Origin: Trichaptum fuscoviolaceum | Taxonomy: Eukaryota; Basidiomycota; Agaricomycetes; Hymenochaetales; Trichaptaceae | DNA: 64,000 nt | Direction of reading: 5' to 3' | Assembly (NCBI GenBank): GCA_910574455.1 | Contig: CAJSYZ010000008.1 | Coordinates: 2,296,707 to 2,360,706, forward strand | Shown here: positions 1 through 12,757 of the stretch, in pieces | Position numbering within the stretch: position 1 is the first letter of the stretch | Layout: each line of letters starts with the position of its first letter | Program-made: the position numbers and the translations under genes | The notes under the pieces: model-generated | Databases searched by the model: none | Seen by the model: the letters and a program-made list of their open reading frames with translations, nothing else | What the model was told of the DNA's origin: nothing

Positions 1-1892
1 CTTCCTATTTAGTGCAACTATGTGTAACTCTATGTGAAATCCTATGTGAAACTCAAATTACACATGCACCGAATATGCTCTAATCTCGTGCGAACGCTCA
101 TGTTTATCTTCTGTTATCCCATAGCTCAACCTCAGATCTGTTTACTCGTCAACGATGACTTTATGGCTTACTGGGCTGCTAGAGGTGAGCCGCTGAGAGG
201 ACTGGATAAGTTAAACTTTCGTAGGAGAAGTCGGTGCATCGGTTCTGGATTGTTGGAAAACCAGCGGACTTGAACGAGCCGCAACTCTTTCATCGAATGA
301 ACATATTCTGAACGGTACTTTACTCGTAAGCCCCACACTGGCATCTTCAATTCCGATATCCAAACAGTTAGCAGGAAATTGGCTGCAAAATCTTGGCACC
401 AGCCAGCCACCTACCTTTCGCGTCATTAGATCCAGAACCAAACTTTCATGTTTCCAGCCACTTTCCCGAGCTCCCCGCTGGAGTTTCCAATCATCATAGC
501 CTTGCGCGCGATAGTATCTTGCTCATAACTTTGGAGCTTCTCAGCTTGCGAACTCTGGCGCCTGAGGACTTGTACGAACTTCGCGTAGTAGGAACTCGCA
601 ACTCATTTCGGCACCGGCTCAAGCTTCAAGCGTTAGTGCATTGCCAGCCCTCGGGTGCAGCGAGCACGGGCGATCTAGACTGTCAGCCACCTCCCTACCT
701 CGTATATATTCCTAGCGTTTTCGTCCAGAGAGACCCTCATCGAATTCCCTCCTTGACTTCCTTCCTCCACCTCCTATTGTCATCTCCTTCATCCGTCCAC
801 TCCTTTGCCACCACACTCCTTTACCACCACACTCGTTCCACACCACGCTCCTTACCTGGAGAAGGACGACTCTATGGACACGGAAGAGCAAGTCAAGGAC
901 GTTCCCTCACTGACGACAGCGGCAGCGTTGATCACAATTTCCCTCCGCTTCGCGCTTCGATAGTCTTGTTCACCTCAGACACGAAGCACGCTTGAGCAGC
1001 GCCTACTGGGCTGCTAACAAACAGGCCGACGCCGACAGGACATTCTTTCGTTCAGCAAGTAAGGTCGATGAGGTATACCTCGCATACACCAGTCTCGAGA
1101 CGCAGATAGTTGTCGGGTGCGCTATGTCAACTGGAGAGCCGGAATTCTCCTACAGCGCGCCTGGCTATGACCAAACCAAAGATGAATCACAGACCGACGG
1201 GATAGTAAGTATATTTGCGGAAACCGACGCCATTGGAGATCTTTATTCGTCCGATGAGAAGCCAACCGAAGGACAACCCCATATGTCAGTGATATTACCA
1301 GCTACCGAGCCAAGTGCTAGTACTTGCCATGGCTTGGGATGCCAGTGATCGGGTAACCTGACATGGTATGTGCTATTCTTTTCTCTTGTTTCTCTTTGCT
1401 CACGTCTTATTACTTCCAAGGAACTTCGCAACGACAAACTCATCAGCCATTTACAGCTCTCCAACCACTCCAACTCCGCTTATACTTCGCCCATCGTGTT
1501 CTAGCCATTCAGGCTCTCTGCTTCGTCACTATCTGCACCATTTGACTCGAGTGGTGTCTGCTCGACACTACCTTTCATTCGACCTTTGAACCTCAATAGA
1601 AAGTACCCCTGTTCCTCGACAACCTGTTCTCGCCGCCCGTGCCACCCGATCAGTGGCCGGACCAGCCCAGTATTCGCTATTCAAGCACCCCAATCCCAAA
1701 ACGTCCGCCAAGTTCTTGTGCTACTCGTCGACTGATTCGCCTCCTTCGACGATTCTGCGCACAGGGTGTTGCTTCCGATGCACCCCGGACAACCCTCCAT
1801 CGATCTGTCCATCATCGATCTACGCCTTTGCATCCGCCGCGCCAGCATATCCTCCGAAACGATTGTTGAGGACGCTCACTTGCAGGGCAATT
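1..1892. other. No supportable gene; intron-like fragments only
   Basis: Open frames exist here (for example 393-995 and 992-1348 on the plus strand), but none shows a recognisable domain, and several lack an ATG start. A segment that looks like a standard fungal intron lies at about 1365-1422 (GTATGT donor, GCTCAC branch-like site, AAG acceptor), so the region may be transcribed. After that intron-like segment the sequence is free of stops for short runs only. I read it as decayed or non-coding sequence. Confidence 0.5.
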
Positions 1893-2690
1893 AGAGTTGG
1901 CATCGTCTACTTGACATTGCCAGTATAGCAGAGGCTTTTTCATTACATCGTAGGCACCTTTTCTTCGACGCTCGATCGTTCACTGACCTTCAGAGTTAGG
2001 ATGTACGCCTCGGGTCCATTAGTTTGGACGGCAGTTCCCCTTCCGAAAACGTTAGTTTATGCTTCCTCTGTTCTTGAATACCATTCTAACTATCAGACGC
2101 AGTGTAGGAAGTTGCCACCCAGAAATACATTGTTCTGGGTCCAACCAAGTTGGCATTGTCTACTCCTCATTGCCAGTATAGCAGAGGCTTTTCATTCAAT
2201 TGTAGGAAGCAATTCTCTTCGATGCTTGATCACATACTAAACCTCAGAGTTAGTGTAAGCCTCGGGTCCATTAGTTTGGACGGCAGGTCCCCTTCCGAAA
2301 ACGTAAGCATATTCTTCTCCATCTGTTCTTGAATGCCGTTCTCACCCTCAATTGCAGTGTAGGAAGTTGCCACCCAGGTATCCATCATTCTGGGTCCAAT
2401 CGAGTTGGTATTGTCTACTCGACATAGCCAGTATAGCAGAGGCTTTTTCTTCGATTGTAGGCAGCACATTTCTTCGACCCTTGCTCATATACTAAACCTC
2501 AGAGTTAGTGTAAGCCTCGGGTCCATTAGCTTGGACGGCAGTTCCCCTTCCGAAAACGTGAGTTTTTTTATCTTCTTCTTTTCTTGTAATGCAGTCTAAC
2601 CGTCAGACACAGTGTAGGAAGTTGCCACCCATTTTCCTGGGTCCAATCCTGAGTCCAATCTGTTAAGTGGCAAACCACTTCTGAAAATGT
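1893..2690. repeat. Tandem repeat block A, unit about 253 bp, ~3.2 copies
   Basis: The phrase GCCTCGGGTCCATTAG recurs near 2006, 2259 and 2515, and the phrase CCAGTATAGCAGAGGCTTT recurs near 1920, 2171 and 2426, giving a period close to 253 bp. Every unit also contains a GT(T/A/G)AG donor, a CTAAC/CTCACC branch-like sequence and a CAG acceptor just before TGTAGGAAGTT, so the duplicated module looks like an exon plus an intron. Copies differ by scattered substitutions, so the array is not recent. Confidence 0.85.
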
Positions 2691-3639
2691 GAGCATTTAC
2701 ACTCTTATTTGCTTGCTACCTTTCTCACCCTCAGTCTAGGAAGTTTGCCATCCAGTCTTCAACAACCATCCTGGTGCAGTTACCGAAGCACCCGAGTTTG
2801 CGTCCACTGAGCGACCTCGTTAATCAACCGCTTCCGCCTCGACAGTTTCCTCGGCTTTCTGACATTCGCCTGTCAGCGACCTACGATACATGCGACCTGT
2901 CGGGCTAGCGCCAAACACACCCTTGCTTGTCAGTCACAAGGATACTGGCGAACGTCGTGTCAAGTCCCGTGATGCACGACATTTGCTACTTGCTGCCCCT
3001 ATTCATGATCGTAAGTCCACCTTTCTCTTGTTACGCGCTGCCATCCTAACTCCTTTTAACAGTGATCGAAAGGGACCCATTCCAGCAGTTCTCAGCAGCC
3101 AAGAAAGCAGAGTACCGAAGAAGACATCAAGAGTAGAGCCACCCTGTCCTGAGGTCCCATGAATCTCGAGTCTAGCAATGGAATCCAAGCGGCGACCAGT
3201 CAATCGACCCTCTCACCCACTCCCTGTGGTGCCTTGTCAACAGCAGGACTGTGCACAAGTCCTGCTGGGGGATTGCCTAGGCCAGGCATTTCCTCATCAG
3301 TGGCAGATCTAGGCCAGATCTAATGCTGCAAGGTTTGACTAGACAGACTGCGCCTAGGCCAGGCTCAGTCTCGTCGGCGTCAAGGTCGCCCACTAAGCGC
3401 ACACGTTCTCGCGCTCACGATTCCCGCTCTCCACGCAAAGACTCCACCGATGACGACCATCACTCCTGGACATTCTGCTCCTTGACACTTCTGCTTGGCT
3501 CTGTACTCGCTCTGCTTCTGTGGTCCTTTCCCCTCACCTAGGGACCTTGGGATAGCTGTAGCTCTGGAAAGCAGCCTGGATTGACTCCTGCTCTGAGTCG
3601 ATCCGTCTTTTCTTCTCACTCGTCTCGTTCTAATCTCTT
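2691..3639. other. Gene-poor spacer with one intron-like segment
   Basis: A canonical-looking intron lies near 3010-3062 (GTAAGT donor, CTAACT branch, TTAACAG acceptor). Short near-repeats of an AGGCCAGGC/AGATCTAGGCC type occur at 3280-3370. No protein domain is recognisable on either strand. Confidence 0.4.
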
Positions 3640-4745
3640 GCTGGACGATGTTGGATACTCAAGTGAACTACCAACACGCAATTACCGAGGAACGGCTGAC
3701 ATCAGTGCTTCGACCTATTAGAAGATATACACTATTGGTTGTAACAAAATCTTCGCTGCCGGGCTTAGCACTGACCTCGCCAACCTTTCGGAATTCCTGG
3801 TGGTCTACAAGACCAATCGACATCAAGACCGACTTCCATTTGACACTGATTCGCCTCTTTGTCACGCTCTTTGGATGGGTCTTCTGGCAAATTTCTCTTG
3901 CCTTCTTAATCTTGTCTCCATCATAATTTCCTGCTGGGCGATGTTCGACATTCAAGGAGTCCTTCGACCTACCACACACAAGTTCCGAACACCGGCTGGT
4001 TATCACCGCTTCGACCTATTAGAAGATATACACTAGTCGTTGTATCAAAATCTTCGCTGCCGGGCTTAGCGCTTGACCACGCCAAACACTTGGAATTTCT
4101 GGTGGTCTACAAGGCTGATCGACATCAAGACCGTCTTCCATTTGGCATTGATTCGCCTCTCTGCCACGCCCGTTGGATGGGTCTACTGGCACACTTCTGT
4201 TGTCTCCCTAGTCCTGTCTCCTTTCTTTTCCTCTCGTCCTTAAATCTCCTGCTGGGCGATGTTCGACACTCAAGGAGTCCCGTGACCTACCGCAAGCAAA
4301 TACCGAAGAACGGCTGGCAATCACTGCTCGACCTATTAGAAGATATACACTATTCGATGTATCAAAATCTTCGCTGCCGGGCTTAGCAATTGACCACGCC
4401 AACCACTCGGATTTCCTGGTGGCCTACGAGACCGGTCGACATCAGGACCATCTTCCATCTGACACTGATTCGCCTCTTTGTCACGCTCTTTGGATAGGTC
4501 TACTGGCTATAAAACTCAATGTCTTATCAAACCTTCTCTCTCTCAGTCTCTCTTATATACCCCGGTCTCCTTTTTTCGTTGATGCTCGATACTCAAGGAG
4601 TCTCGCAAGCTTCCACTCGTAATTACTGGACACCGACTGGCAATCACTGTTTCGGCCTACTAGAAGGTACTGCACTTCGCCGGGGACGGCCACTCTTGTA
4701 GGGAGAGTTGGTTATCGTCTTCTGCCGTTGTGATTCAGCCTTCGC
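3640..4745. repeat. Tandem repeat block B, unit about 300-320 bp, ~3.5 copies
   Basis: Three markers recur in order: GCTGGGCGATGTTCGACA (about 3641, 3935, 4251, with a diverged copy at 4578), ACCTATTAGAAGATATACACTA (3713, 4014, 4330, diverged at 4655) and CTTCGCTGCCGGGCTTAGC (3752, 4051, 4369). The short frames inside the units resemble one another only because the DNA is repeated. No coding function is evident. Confidence 0.85.
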
Positions 4746-4844
4746 TTTCGGGCTAAGCATTTGACCACGTCAATATCCGGAATTCATTGGATTGAGACCG
4801 TTCGACATCTCTGGCACATATTCACCTTTTTAATTGTTTTCTCT

Positions 4845-4998
4845 ATCTATGTCTCTATTCCTCTCTTGTACGTAGTACTCCACACACTCCTTTGGGCTTG
4901 ATATGTTTCCTTTCCTACTTTCTCTCTCTCGTCTCTTCTTCCGTCTCTTAGTCTCTATATCTCTCTTGTACATAGTACTACACACACTCCTTTGGGCC
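4845..4998. repeat. Short direct repeat, two copies about 115 bp apart
   Basis: A block containing CTCTCTTGTACRTAGTACTMC and CACACACTCCTTTGGGC occurs at about 4860-4900 and again at about 4967-5003, separated by CT-rich sequence. Confidence 0.7.
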
Positions 4999-7408
4999 TT
5001 GATTTTCATTATATAAAATGGCATCGTATAACTTCATCTCTGTGAAAGTTTCTTGTGACCACTTGAAGCACGTGCATGTGACACAGCGTTCCTCTTTTTC
5101 TCCGACCGTGACTTCATCTTCGTCGAGTCCAACCTTGCTCATCCATGAAGGCATTATCCGGCTTGAGGTCGCGATGGACGCAGTGCATACGCGTACAAGG
5201 CCCTACAAGGCCCCTTCTTTCATCCGAAACTAATGGCCAAGGCCTCCGGAATAACGCGCTAGATTTCTCATGGCAAGCGCAAAGGCTGGACAGACTTGCC
5301 TGACCATTTTATTGGTCTAAAAGGGTGAACATCTACTTTACTGCCTACTCAGGCTTCTCATCGGGACTGATTCAGTTCAGAAGTCAGTTGCAAGTCTTAG
5401 AGTCCAGAATCCAGATTGTATGTTGCTCATATGGATCCCTTGAAATTAATATCGCGAGCGATCTTCGTGCGGGCAGGTAAAAATCCTCGAACTGTGGTTT
5501 TCTCCCCATAAGAGTGGTAAGCAAAATTCAACACGGCGCAGAACCCCAGGGGACACATCGACGGAATCGACATACGCAACGGAAAGTCTAACTTTCAGGT
5601 TTTGAACGGGAGATCCCTGGCAATCCGTCAGTTCGCAAGCAATCGAATGTCGTCGTTGTCCCCAGCCTCAAGCTAAGTTGTGCCACTTGCATCTGGCCAT
5701 CGGTGTCGTCTACGAAGAACGCGTAACTGGTGTGTTAATCGTCTTACATCCGGTTGATCGTTGACAGTCTCATTTAGTTAGTGTCGAGCTTGCTTGGGAG
5801 TGCATCTCTGAGCCACCTGAAAGGAATTGATCATTCTATGGCATCAGCATCTCGAGTAATTGACCAGATATCTACTCGAGCCCCATTCTATCTGTGTCAT
5901 GCTGGTGTCTAGCTGGTGGTCTCGTACTTTTCGCGTTCACAGCTCCCTTCAGAGCGGTGAAACCTTGGAATGTACGCATGTCGGGCTTTTTGTGGGCCCA
6001 ATAGTTTGGGCGTTCGTCTCTGAGTAGGACCTGCCTACTCTATCATTGTCTGAGTTGTCCATGCCAGCGTCGCCTATCTCCCCTTCGTGCAAGCTTCCAT
6101 CGAGTTATTTTTGGTACTTCCCCCGTTTTGTCACATTGGTGATCGGAATCGATTACAAGTGATCATAGGGGACATGTCTTGTCCATACCCGCGGCAGCAT
6201 GGTATATTGGGCATCTGCGTTCACGTTCCCAATGAAATTACACGAACAATGCCATATGGAATTCAATATTGCGATGAGCCCGTCTGAATCCGCGGTCAAG
6301 GTAAACAGTTCATCCTGCGAAGTACGTGCCCGAGTGACTGGAAGGATCTAGTTGAGCTTTCTTCTGGATGTTGCTCCACTGCACTTTACGTTTGCTGATC
6401 TCACTCTAACAAGAAAGAAGTTATCAGGGGGCCAGAGTCGAGCCGTGTCTTCCGAAGTTCTTTGTGTATCTTGTTTCTCCGGAGTTCGTCCGTTCTGGGT
6501 TCAGGTTTGCCTACCAGCGTCCAATGTGTCATTTGCCTGGAACCCAAACCAGTCTAAAGCTGCAAACATCAGTTTTCCAAGCGATTTATTGAACGGCTCG
6601 AGCGCCTATCGGGACCATTGTCATCTCTTTATAAGGTTCCCTCCACGGACATATATTATAATGATATCAGATTGCGAGGTTTGTGTCCCGTCGGGATCGC
6701 GGATAGGTGATAAAAATTGGCCACAGACACGAGAACGCCGTGACACAGCGTGCAAGTGAGTGCATTCTCTCGTTCGATTAAAGTTGTTACTCAACCTGTT
6801 TCAACGATTTAGCCTTCGGCCTCAATGAACTAGGAGTTCCACTTCCGACAAAGCCACCCACCTGTTCGGTGGTACCATATGGTACGTCTGTCGTTCGCCA
6901 CCATTGGAATGCTGAAGCGAACATAAGTTCATCCAGCGGAGTCATGGTCAAATGACTTCGAAGATAGCACGGAAGCTAATAATACATCCGCTTGCGTCAA
7001 ACCACTGGTTCTCAGCACTTCGGGGGAATCACACCGCTCTAGAATTACCTTATTCTTGCGCGAAGGTGCCCAAACAGTTGGCCGTCTTCGAGAATCCCGT
7101 ACGCTCTCCGTCCTTGGACTGGCGAATGGTGCGGACTACATCACCGGCATGACCCCGATACAGTGCTTCGTCCCTAGCAAATGTTACTCATTTTGATCCT
7201 GCTGATATGTTGAGCAGCGGCCCGCACAGATCTCTCTTTCAGCACAACGAGGTCACGAGTCCGACGCCTGCGCTGTCTTCTGCGTGCCTTCGAATATCAG
7301 AAGCATTCATTGGAGCCAGCAGCGCCATCTTGAATGCTCTCCAGTGCGAGGCTTAAAATTCCTGCGTAGTAGTTGCTGGAATTCAAGGTCATACCTCAGC
7401 CACCCAAG
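4999..7408. other. No gene seen; upstream of the GH115 gene
   Basis: Several short open frames lie here on the plus strand (5018-5233, 6352-6759, 6952-7152). None has recognisable domains, plausible introns or good codon structure. The last few hundred bases presumably contain the GH115 promoter, but I see no convincing TATA box or known operator. Confidence 0.4.
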
Positions 7409-10400
7409 ATGCTCTTGTGCAAGTGGGCTTTGGTCGCTTTTCTCTCTACCCTGGCTGGCGTATATGCAATAGGTCAGAGTACCTGTGTCTCGTTCAAATC
7501 ATCACCATCATCATTCGCAATCGTTAGTGGAGGGAAAGCCTCTCCTGTGTTTATATCTGAAGACGATTGGCCCGGAGTTCAGCGGGCAGCGCTTGACTTC
7601 GTTTCTGATATCTCTCAGGTCACTGGTACAACTCCGAAAATATCCAATGTTACATCGACAGTCAAAACGTCAGCGACACCGATCATCATTGGAACCCTCG
7701 GAAAATCATCCCTTATTTCGGCAATAGTCAATCACACTAATCTCGATGTATCCTCGATTTCCGGGAATTGGGAATCGTTCATGTCCAAAATGGTTTCGAA
7801 TCCACTCCCTGGCGTTTCTAAAGCGTATGTGATGATAGGAGCGGACAAACGTGGCACGATCTTCTCGCTATACGATCACTCCGAGCAGTTTGGCGTATCT
7901 CCATGGTATTGGTACGTCTCGGGGCATTTTCTTAGATATCGAGATTCTCATCCATCCTCTAGGTGGGCCGATGTGCCTACCTCAAAGAACTCGAATATCT
8001 TTGTGTCTTCGACGGGATGCTCGCATGGGTCTCCTACCGTAAAGTATCGCGGGATTTTTCTTAATGACGAACAACCCGCTTTACAGAACTGGGCTATGGA
8101 GAAGTTTACGAACGGTACTGGGGCAGCTTTGACCGGATCTCCTTTCAATCATCTTTTCTACACCAAACTGTGAGCCTCTTATAGTGTTTCAGTTTCTCAT
8201 CCTGAATGGCGTCTTCGCGGTCACGGTGCAGATTCGAGCTAATCCTGCGGATGAAGGGCAACTATCTGTGGCCAGGTATGTACCGTGACCAACGTACAGT
8301 ACATTGCTTCTCGTACGTTCTAACAAACGACGCAAATAGCTCAATGGAGCAGGTTAGCTATTTCCTTTCTCCGTACGCGTACTGTATGCTCATACACATG
8401 TCCAGTGCTTTCAACGTAGATGATTCTCTGAACCAGCCTCTTGCTGATTGGTACGGAATCGTTATGGGAACAAGGTAGATATATATTTTTTCTGAGACAT
8501 TGAACTAAATCTAAATCATATTCGTCTGACTTGGGTAGTCATGAAGAGCCTATGATGCGATCGATACCAGTGGAATGGGGACTGTTTGGAATCGGGCCAT
8601 GGAACTACACATCCAATTCCCAAAACGTATATGATTTCTGGGTCGTTGGTGCCGAACGAGCCAAGCCTTTTGAAGGAATATACACCGTCGGTATGCGCGG
8701 TGACGGTGATTGTAAGTAGTCTGATAGTATGTAGCTCGATCTTGAGATTAATGTTCACTTCTGCAGTGCCACTATCTGAGACGACGAATATCGCCGTGTT
8801 GGAGAAAGTCATCTCAGATCAACGTCAGATCTTTATGAATGTCTTCAACGAATCAGATGTTACTAATATACCTCAAATGTGGGCACTCTGTTAGTGACTT
8901 TCCCTTCTAATTGCTGTGGTATAGAGTCGGATGTCTCTTACATATTTTTATTTAGACAAGGAGGTGTTGGGGTACTATGATGATGGAATGCGCGTACCAG
9001 ATGATATTACTCTTCTTTGGAGCGACGATAAGCGAGTCAATAAGCTATATATCCTATCGCATACTTACATTAGATGTAGCTGGGGAAACATGGTTCGTCT
9101 TCCAATACCTAGCGAATTCAACAGGACAGGAGGAGCGGGCGTTTACTATCATGTGAGAACGATACAACTTTCACTAGGTGTTTGATCTAACCCATCTTCT
9201 GTCACTAGTATGACTATGTGAGTATAGGTAACTCACGATGGAGACCCAAGACATGCGGCATCTAACTCGATCTAGGTCGGAGACCCAAGAGATTACAAAT
9301 GGATCACAGTGAGCTCGGATAGTTCATACAATACATGAACTTCATACTAAGTTCACGATCAGAGCACGCAAATGTCAAAGGCGAGCGTAAATGTCTTTAT
9401 CCACAACCGCCTACTAACATTGGGTATAGACGTACGAACAACTATCGCTTGCTCTCGACCGACATGCAGACCGAATTTGGATTGTCAACGTCGGTGATCT
9501 GAAGCCCTATGAGATGAACATAGAATTCTTCCTTACATACGCATGGAACTCATCTTTGTGGTCCTTTGACAATCTCAGAACATTCGTCACGTCTTGGGCT
9601 GAGCGTGAATTCGACGTCTCGACCGGCACTGCACAGGAAATCACTACTATTATGACAAATCTTACCAGGTGGAATAACAGGAGAAAGCCAGAGCTACTTA
9701 ACGGGACAACCTTCAGTTTGACTGACTACAGAGAGTAAGACAGTATTCACCCTGTCCTTTCCTTACTTGTTCATCCTACTTTCAGGGCTGAAAATGTCGT
9801 CACTGCCTGGGATGGCCTTCTTAACGCGTCCACGAAGATCTACGACGGGCTTTCTTCGGACTTCAAGCCCGCCTACTTTGAGCTACTACATCATCCCATC
9901 CTCGCAGCCTCGACACTCGGTAAAATGTGGATCGCTTCGGGGCAAAACTTGCTGCGTATTTCACAAGCTCGCCTGAGTGCAAACGATCTTGCCGACCAAG
10001 TCCAAGATCTCTTCGAACAGGACTATGAAATTGCAACGCAGTATCACCAGCTTCTGGACGGGAAATGGGACCAGTGAGCTACGCTTCTTTTTATGTTAAA
10101 TCTATTAGTGATAATCATTGTTAGCATGATGGACCAGACGCATGTACAATACTACTATTGGCAACAGCCCATGGCAGATACGTGAGTATTTTGATATATC
10201 CTCTTGCTGAACAAATGTTTGACAACTCTCTAGAATGCCACCAGTCTCCCGGTTTCAATCGAAGAAACAAGCGTTGCCTGGTGCTATGCGCATTGCCCCG
10301 GAAGGTACCCTTGCGGCATGGTAGGCACCATTCTCTGATTACCATCGTCTATGTATAAAATTTCTTGCAGGCCCGGAGACAACCCAAATCAGTGTGCCGC

Positions 10401-11517
10401 AGGTAACGGCTGCCCTCCACCGACGATCACTCTCGATTCTTTCGTTCCATTCAACTCGCGGTACATTGACGTCGGTGCCGGTGGCCCTTCTCCCTTTACT
10501 TTCACAGCCTCTTCAAACGTCTCATGGCTACATCTGACGCCAAGTAGGGGGTCGGTATCTCCTTCTAATCCAGAGGTTCGAGTTGAGGCGACTGTCGATT
10601 GGAGTCAGGTAACCGGGGTTGGATTTGCTCTCATTAACTTCAATGCGACCGTTCAAGGTCAGCCTCCCATGAATGCGCAGGCATTCTTCGTTGCAAACCA
10701 CACTGTTGTTCCGAGTGGATTCAAAGGTAACGAGGATTAGTTGTTAAGTGTGGAATGTCGCTCTGACGGATGGTCTGCGGACATTTAGGCTTCGTTGAGG
10801 GTGACGGTGGCGTATCCATTGAGGCCCCTCACGCGACAAGGAACACTACTGTCAGTGGTATCACCTGGACTGAACTACCAGATTATGGGAAGACCCTATC
10901 TGGTATTACGCCTTGGCCACGCACTGGAAACAATTTTGGTAACTTTACGCCTGGCACCGGACCTAGCATGTTAGCCTAAATCAATCGTGACCTTCTTTCA
11001 AAGACCTGACTGCCACTTCGTTCCTCAGCGAGTATGACTTCTTCAACTTCAACACGATTAATGGCGGAGGGAATGTCAGCGCGACCCTGATTGTCTCGCC
11101 AACGTTAAACAACATGGGTCCGGACGAACCTCTCAAGATCGCCGTGCAGATGGATAGCCAGGAACCACAAACTGTTGCGTTCATCCCAGCGTCGGCTCCG
11201 GGCACTCTACCTGCCGCTTGGGACGGCCTTGACGGCTTTGCAGCGAATGCGGCTGTGAGTGTCGTGACGAAATGGGCTGCTTCACCCGGTGCACATACGT
11301 TGAAGGTACATCCTGTTGACAATACTCGCCGGGAAAGCGGCTGATACATATCATCTTTAGCTCTTTATGGTGGAGCCAGGCGTTGTGGTGCAGAAAGTAA
11401 TTATCAGTGAGTGTCGAATAATCAGACTATGCCTATTTTGCCTGATCACATCGTGCAGACACGGGAGGCGTCCGCCCAAGTTATCTTGGACCCCCAGAGA
11501 GCATCTTGATTTCGTAA
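7409..11517 (+). CDS. Secreted glycoside hydrolase family 115 (xylan alpha-glucuronidase type)
   Basis: GH115 enzymes remove (4-O-methyl-)glucuronic acid side chains from glucuronoxylan outside the cell, so this protein fits plant cell wall breakdown. The start at 7409 gives MLLCKWALVAFLSTLAGVYA, a good signal peptide; an upstream in-frame ATG at 7373 would spoil it. Family landmarks in order are SPWYW/WADVP across the 7912-7962 intron, KYRGIFLNDE, NYLWPAQW, PVEWGLFG, MRVPDDITLLW, WIVNVGDLKPYE, and the C-terminal MVEPGVVVQKVII and TGGVRPSYLGPPES. About 18 introns of 47-80 bp all splice in phase, leaving roughly 1,000 residues, the usual GH115 length. One intron (9032-9080) uses a GC-AG pair (AA/GCGAGT). 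The gene looks intact. No partner CAZyme gene is next to it. Confidence 0.93.
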
Positions 11518-11698
11518 AACTTCTGATTTATCACTTACCGCAGACATTGTCAAAGCACATCGTTGTTTGAATCGATTCATGTTGAAGATCACGAATGAGA
11601 TGCAATTACATTCGTTGATTAGTACTTTCCAAACACGAGTCCAAACACTTCTCCTCCAGCGAGTGCGCACAGATAAGACATATGCGGCTAGAGTGTAC

Positions 11699-12394
11699 CT
11701 AGTGGTCATCGAGTCCGTGTAACTTCTCTAACTCTGCGTATACGGTCGACCAGTCCCGACAGTTGTTGTGAGTTATGAACGGCTGCACGGACTTTGGGCC
11801 ATATTCGCTTCGTACCCATTCCAACTGGACGTCGGACCGACACAGTATCGTCTGTCGGATATAGTCAAGACAATCGCGCGCTTCCATCGATGTGGGTGTC
11901 TTTCGGTCTTCTTTCCTGTGCAACACTTCCTCTCGAATCGTGTTCAAGCAGTCAAGCCCGTGAAACATCGAAAGACGATATCTCTGCTTTTCTGAGCCTG
12001 ACCCAAGGGTGACATAGCCATCTCCTGGAGGGATAATTGCCTTCCATTGTGCTGCACCTTGCGCTGTATCTAGCTGGAAATTCACTGAGTCTTCCACCGT
12101 GAGGGCGGCTTGATTTAATGACCCTATAGGCCACTCCCTCGGCGGACCGCCATCAACGCGCTGTACTTGAACCCCACGTTCAGTGACTCCTACACTCCAG
12201 AGATTCTACTTCCTCTTACCGGTTGATATCGGCCTCATAATTCGGACGTCGGCTGCAAGAGGTATAGCAGGAGGCGTGGGTACGAAGGTGGGTAGGAGGA
12301 CATTGAGGGTGGTGAGGAGGATTAATGCAGCGAGCAGGACGCGGAGAGTAATAGTTGGATCCTGTTTTCTTGTGATATCACGAAGCCAGTCCAT
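11699..12394 (-). CDS. UstYa-like (DUF3328) oxidase, variant active motif
   Basis: UstYa-family proteins are membrane-anchored fungal oxidases best known from ustiloxin-type RiPP pathways. Exon 1 (12394-12220) encodes a short N-terminus and one membrane segment (LRVLLAALILLTTLNVLL). A 54-bp intron (12219-12166, GTAAGA...CAAG) joins in phase to exon 2 (12165-11699), giving about 213 residues. Family context is clear: VQRVDGGPPREWPIG, then MFHGLDC, ARDCLDYIRQTILC and a final NCRDW. The usual HxxHC...HC core is altered: both expected histidines are aspartates here (HGLDC and DC), whereas the divergent neighbour keeps the standard residues. An acceptor 24 bp earlier would also stay in frame but would leave a 30-bp intron, too short to trust. 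The protein may be catalytically changed or inactive. Confidence 0.8.
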
Positions 12395-12757
12395 CTCATC
12401 TGACGCTATCTAACTAGCCCGTGGTGGTCGTTCTGAGGAAGGTAAAAGGCTGCAAACACGGTTGTTCAAAAGACATCATGATGAAGGGTGAGTGAGAGCC
12501 GCTTGGATGAAAATGGAACGTGGGTCCAATTGTTTCTATATATAGTAACCTCTCCTTCCATTTTGAGATACGTACGGCGCTTTTACCGATAATTGCATCT
12601 AGATCTGCCATCCTGGACATCTCACAGGCAGCATAACTCTCATGGCCTTCACACAGACTTTCACTCCTAGAGCCCCCAAATCAAATTTGCCTTGTACCGC
12701 CATGGGCCTTGGCTATATCTTGAGCCTGCACAACGACGACGGACACTGCGTGCTACC
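12395..12757. promoter_or_regulatory. Divergent promoter region between two UstYa-like genes
   Basis: The two UstYa-like genes start 363 bp apart on opposite strands, so this interval must hold both promoters. A TATA-like TCTATATATAG lies at 12535-12545, about 140 bp upstream of the minus-strand start. Shared regulation of the pair is inferred from the arrangement; no known operator is recognised. Confidence 0.5.

Noticed and set aside
393..995. 200-codon open frame on the plus strand
   Set aside because: No recognisable domain, skewed Ser/Leu/Pro composition and no intron structure that joins it to neighbours; probably chance.
12190..12219. 30-bp intron in the first UstYa-like gene
   Set aside because: Too short for fungal splicing; an acceptor 24 bp further gives a 54-bp intron in the same phase.
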